40,357 bases of DNA from Parcubacteria group bacterium Gr01-1014_20. GTDB taxonomy: Bacteria; Patescibacteriota; Minisyncoccia; UBA6257; 2-01-FULL-56-20. The first letter of the stretch is position 1. Every line of letters begins with the position of its first letter. Of this stretch, positions 38,014-40,357 are shown in pieces. Under the pieces are notes generated by a model that saw nothing but the letters and a program-made list of their open reading frames with translations, was not told the DNA's origin and did no database searches. Position numbers and translations under genes: made by a program. Location: the NCBI GenBank assembly GCA_007376265.1, contig VMFW01000008.1:1-40357 (forward strand). Direction: 5' to 3'.

Positions 38014-38370
38014 TCAAGGGACCCTTTCCCACTTCTCGCTTTCGTTCTGGACATATTTTCCGGGCTGGATTCCAGCTTGTGGGTTTGAAAGTAGAATAGC
38101 TAGAACAATCTCCAACTCTTCATGTAGCTTCCTGCAGATTTCTCTCTGCTCGTTCGTTGCTCTAACCTCATCATCGATTTTAACAAGTTGTAGGCCAATA
38201 ATCTCCGCGATTTGTTCATAAATCATCATGCTGTTACCGTATGGCCTCTTGGGATCAATCCCCGGAGCACCAAACTCTATGTTCAGCCACTGAACGTAGC
38301 ATTCTTCCAAAAGCTTGATGTGATTCGCGGTTATCTCAAACACTGCCTCGCTCGAACCAGAGCTTCCCAT
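38014..38370 (-). CDS. hypothetical helical protein
   Basis: 118 residues with a good Shine-Dalgarno (GGGAGGA) before ATG, a consensus promoter and its own terminator. The N-terminus is Gly/Ser-rich (MGSSGSSEAVFEI). The rest is helical and acidic (NHIKLLEECYVQWLNIEFG, DDEVRATNEQREICRKLHEE). No family recognised. It is a free-standing ORFan divergent from dnaX, in the same style as those at 18166 and 30921. Confidence 0.65.
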   Translation of the reverse strand: MGSSGSSEAVFEITANHIKLLEECYVQWLNIEFGAPGIDPKRPYGNSMMIYEQIAEIIGLQLVKIDDEVRATNEQREICRKLHEELEIVLAILLSNPQAGIQPGKYVQNESEKWERVP

Positions 38371-38431
38371 TTACGTCCTCCCAGTTTATGTTCAAAAATC
38401 TCTCATTTGATTGTCACGAAATCTACATTGG

Positions 38432-38460
38432 ATTATACTTTAAAATGTAGTAAAAGTCAA
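38432..38460 (-). promoter_or_regulatory. promoter of the ORFan at 38014
   Basis: TTGACT and TATAAT spaced by 17 bp on the minus strand; leader about 55 nt with the Shine-Dalgarno at its end. Confidence 0.7.
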
Positions 38461-38487
38461 TCGCTTTAAGAACTTGTCATAGTCCCT

Positions 38488-38493
38488 TATAAT
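38488..38493 (+). promoter_or_regulatory. -10 box of dnaX, 7 nt before the start codon
   Basis: TATAAT sits 7 nt before ATG with no Shine-Dalgarno, so transcription would begin at about the start codon. No convincing -35 is seen. Confidence 0.5.
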
Positions 38494-38500
38494 CCTACGT

Positions 38501-39613
38501 ATGGCTCTTGCTCTATATAGAAAATATCGCCCAAGATTGCTCTCGGATCTTTTGGGCCAAGAAACGACCGTCCAGATCTTAAAAAACGCCGCTCGAGCCG
38601 ACAAAATTGGCCACGCCTATCTTTTCTACGGCGCTCGTGGCACTGGCAAGACATCCACCGCCAGGCTAATCGCCAAACTTCTTAACTGTTCAAAAAGGAA
38701 AACTGATAAAAAATTCGCCGGGGAAGGCGAGCCATGCAACACCTGCGAGCATTGCCTCGAAATCGAATCGGGTAATTCTTTTGACGTTGTCGAAATCGAC
38801 GCCGCCTCGAATCGTGGCATCGACGAAATCCGAAACTTGAAAGACTCAATCGTAACTGCCCCCGCCAAGGGTGACTATAAAGTTTACATCATCGACGAAG
38901 TCCACATGTTAACCGGGCCAGCTTTTAACGCTCTCTTAAAAACCCTCGAGGAACCCCCGGCTCACGCCTGTTTCGTCCTCGCCACCACCGAATACGAAAA
39001 ACTTCCCGCCACGATTACCTCGCGTACCCAAAGGTTTGTCTTTAAAAAAGCCTCTAAAATAAAAATCTTAGAGAAACTGAAGGCCATCGCCACGGCCGAA
39101 AAAATCGACATTGATGACGACGCGCTCGAAGTCATAGCGGCTGGCGGGGAAGGCAGCTTCCGCGACGCTGAATCCTTACTCGATCAGTTAAGCGCCTCAA
39201 CAAAAAAAATTGACCTGGAAATTGCGGAAAATCTCACCGGTCGAGTGGGCTTAAAAAAAGTTAGCCGGCTTGCCGAATTGATTATTCAAAACAATGTCCA
39301 GGAAGCCCTGGTTTTTATCCAAAAAGTAAATGAAGAGGGGGTCAACCTCACTCAATTCACCAAGGACTTAATTCACTATTTTCGAAAAATTTTGAGCCTC
39401 AAAACCAACCCGGCGCTTGAAACCTTCTTCTCCTCCGAACTCACAGTTGAAGAAATTAGTGTCTTAAAAAAATTAGCCGCTGGAACTGATGTTGATCGGC
39501 AGATTAAATTTCTAAAATCCCTCATCACAGCCTACACCGAAATCCGCTACAGTCCCTTCCCAATTGTCCCCCTCGAGGTAGCCATTATAGAGAACCTGAA
39601 AACTACTGGGTAA
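38501..39613 (+). CDS. dnaX: DNA polymerase III subunit gamma/tau (short, gamma-like)
   Basis: 370 residues. It begins LALYRKYRPRLLSDLLGQET. Walker A is in FYGARGTGKTSTARL. A four-cysteine zinc site lies between about residues 65 and 88 (LLNCSKRK, then PCNTCEHCLE). The DExx box is in VYIIDEVHMLTG, and the arginine-finger region in FVLATTEYEKLPATITSRTQ. Residues 210-370 form the collar domain. The protein ends there, so the C-terminal tau region that binds DnaB and the polymerase is absent. Clamp-loader ATPase. Converges with the pilin gene, overlapping it by 11 nt. Confidence 0.94.
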   Translation: MALALYRKYRPRLLSDLLGQETTVQILKNAARADKIGHAYLFYGARGTGKTSTARLIAKLLNCSKRKTDKKFAGEGEPCNTCEHCLEIESGNSFDVVEIDAASNRGIDEIRNLKDSIVTAPAKGDYKVYIIDEVHMLTGPAFNALLKTLEEPPAHACFVLATTEYEKLPATITSRTQRFVFKKASKIKILEKLKAIATAEKIDIDDDALEVIAAGGEGSFRDAESLLDQLSASTKKIDLEIAENLTGRVGLKKVSRLAELIIQNNVQEALVFIQKVNEEGVNLTQFTKDLIHYFRKILSLKTNPALETFFSSELTVEEISVLKKLAAGTDVDRQIKFLKSLITAYTEIRYSPFPIVPLEVAIIENLKTTG

Positions 39614-40055
39614 CCGAAACAGTTTTACCAAGCTCTGCGAAAGGCGCCGAGACCGTGATCTCGCCTGTTGAAGCATTCCTCAAAATATTGTAACCCGTGT
39701 TGTAGTCGCTCGCGCTTGTCCAGTGCGCTCCGGTAGCCGCTGGATCAAACGGCAAATTGTTCAGATAAGTCGACACTAAACAAGGGGCGATATTGTAGTA
39801 AGTGCTCGAACCCACCGCCATTCGCTTCGTCGAAGTCGGAACCTCCCCGCTCGCGCAAGTAAAAGTGCCAAGGGTGCTGTCCGCGATGTTTTGTCTCACA
39901 GCCGTAACAATCGCGTTTATGTGGTAGTTCCTTTGAGAATTCCTGGCTCTAGCAAGCTCACCCACTGGATTCAAACCAATCACCGCCACCGCCAAAAGTA
40001 TCGCCAAAAGAGCGATTACGATAACGATTTCCATCAAAGTCATCCCTTTTTTCAT
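39603..40055 (-). CDS. type IV pilin-like protein
   Basis: 150 residues from the ATG of MKKGMTLMEIVIVIALLAIL; the extended -10 (TGGTAAAAT) lies 7 nt upstream, so the longer frame starting MCGKIK is rejected. The prepilin motif is followed by the hydrophobic N-terminal helix. The body has PVGELARARNSQRNYHINAI, typical of CPR major or minor pilins, and two cysteines (FTCASGE, IAPCLVS). Cleavage would fall between G and M. The stop overlaps the convergent dnaX end by 11 nt. Confidence 0.88.
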   Translation of the reverse strand: MKKGMTLMEIVIVIALLAILLAVAVIGLNPVGELARARNSQRNYHINAIVTAVRQNIADSTLGTFTCASGEVPTSTKRMAVGSSTYYNIAPCLVSTYLNNLPFDPAATGAHWTSASDYNTGYNILRNASTGEITVSAPFAELGKTVSVTQ

Positions 40056-40062
40056 CAACTTT

Positions 40063-40071
40063 ATTTTACCA
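40063..40071 (-). promoter_or_regulatory. extended -10 box of the pilin gene
   Basis: TGGTAAAAT on the minus strand ends 7 nt before the pilin ATG. Confidence 0.45.
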
Positions 40072-40106
40072 CACATCCCCCCTACCCCTCCTTACTCCAA
40101 TTTAGT

Positions 40107-40238
40107 TTGTTATTTATCGAAAGCTCTCGGAGGCGCTAAAAGCTTGGTCCCTGAGTTTTGGCGAAGGGTTCTAGCGCCGAGAGACAGCGGACATTTTTCC
40201 GCAGGAGAAAAATGAACCGCGGTTTCGATAAATAACAA
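40107..40238. ncRNA. structured repeat element, copy B
   Basis: A perfect 16-bp closing stem (TTTCGATAAATAACAA with its complement) encloses two hairpins. The first is CTCTCGG-[AGG]-CGCTA-[AAAGCTTGGT]-CCCT against AGGG-TTC-TAGCG-CCGAGAG. The second is CATTTTTC-CGCAGGA-GAAAAATG. It matches copy A (18579-18689) in all loops and the CTCTCGG stem, but the other stems are substituted in a paired fashion. It separates the pilin gene from the upstream surface-protein gene. Confidence 0.68.
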
Positions 40239-40245
40239 GCTCGCA

Positions 40246-40357
40246 TCACTTGATCTCTTCCCACGAAATCTGGGTGTAGTTGTCGCTGGTGAGCGGAAAA
40301 CTAGGCGGCGGTCCATATAGTAAGTTGGCATCATAGATATAATTTCTTGCCTGATAA
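40246..40357 (-). CDS. C-terminal end of a surface/pilus-type protein (5' part outside window)
   Basis: The minus-strand frame enters from the right window edge and encodes about 36 residues, including LLYGPPPSFPLTSDNYTQIS and then WEEIK, ending in TGA at 40246. A YGPPP-x-FP, then SW-E-x-[IL] ending is, from memory, common at the C-terminus of pilus-associated CPR surface proteins. It precedes the pilin gene on the same strand, which fits. Family assignment is tentative. Confidence 0.5.
   Translation of the reverse strand, partial: YQARNYIYDANLLYGPPPSFPLTSDNYTQISWEEIK

Overview
The window looks like a chromosome segment of a Candidate Phyla Radiation (Patescibacteria, Parcubacteria-like) bacterium. 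The evidence is: short or domain-stripped versions of translation proteins (RF1 without domain 1, AspRS without the GAD insertion, ProRS without the editing insertion, gamma-only DnaX); EF-P with an altered loop; a TasA-like/DUF3494 surface protein; prepilin genes including one fused to LamG; a TraD/VirD4-like ATPase with a small partner; many start codons placed directly behind a -10 box; and numerous small ORFans. UGA is used as a normal stop, so this is not a UGA-recoded lineage. A finer taxonomic call is not supportable from sequence reading alone.

Layout. 1-740: 5' part of a secreted ice-binding-like adhesin gene (minus). 741-1359: gene-free, with two consecutive promoter/structured-RNA/terminator units on the minus strand. 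1360-5132: AI-2E-type permease and a P-type cation ATPase. 5207-5599: two tandem Cys-rich mini-proteins. 5648-9710: translation and signalling block (efp, a small basic protein, khpA, rpsP, two stand-alone receiver proteins, a short prfA, an ORFan). 9711-14391: ndk, a membrane protein, aspS, a prepilin-LamG protein, an MgtC-like protein and a small membrane protein. 14484-14881: RNase P RNA with a palindromic repeat inserted. 14893-18468: rnhA, DHH phosphoesterase, pgk and two ORFans. 18709-21477: TraD-like ATPase and partner. 21656-23281: pyrG, followed by a strongly structured minus-strand RNA of about 240 nt. 23615-30813: rplU, a membrane protein, and the proS-mreB-mreC-mreD-mrdA-galT cell-shape operon. 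30921-32832: three ORFans with strong Shine-Dalgarno sequences. 33001-37912: mraY, a D,D-carboxypeptidase, scpB, scpA and a DUF4015 glycosidase-like protein. 38014-40357: an ORFan, dnaX, a type IV pilin and the C-terminus of another surface protein.

How it works together. The mre/mrdA/mraY/DD-carboxypeptidase genes provide lateral-wall peptidoglycan synthesis, and scpA/scpB provide chromosome condensation. The prepilins, the LamG pilin, the DUF3494 protein and perhaps the TraD-like ATPase form the cell-surface and DNA-handling side. Most remaining genes are translation or nucleotide housekeeping (pyrG, ndk, pgk, rnhA, rnpB).

The most unusual material is non-coding. Two intergenic elements (18579-18689 and 40107-40238) share conserved loops while their stems differ by compensating changes, which points to an RNA or single-stranded DNA element family. 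There is also an uncharacterised RNA gene beside pyrG, a 22-bp inverted-repeat element at 15395-15572, and a repeat inserted into the RNase P RNA. All folds were made by eye and have not been computed.
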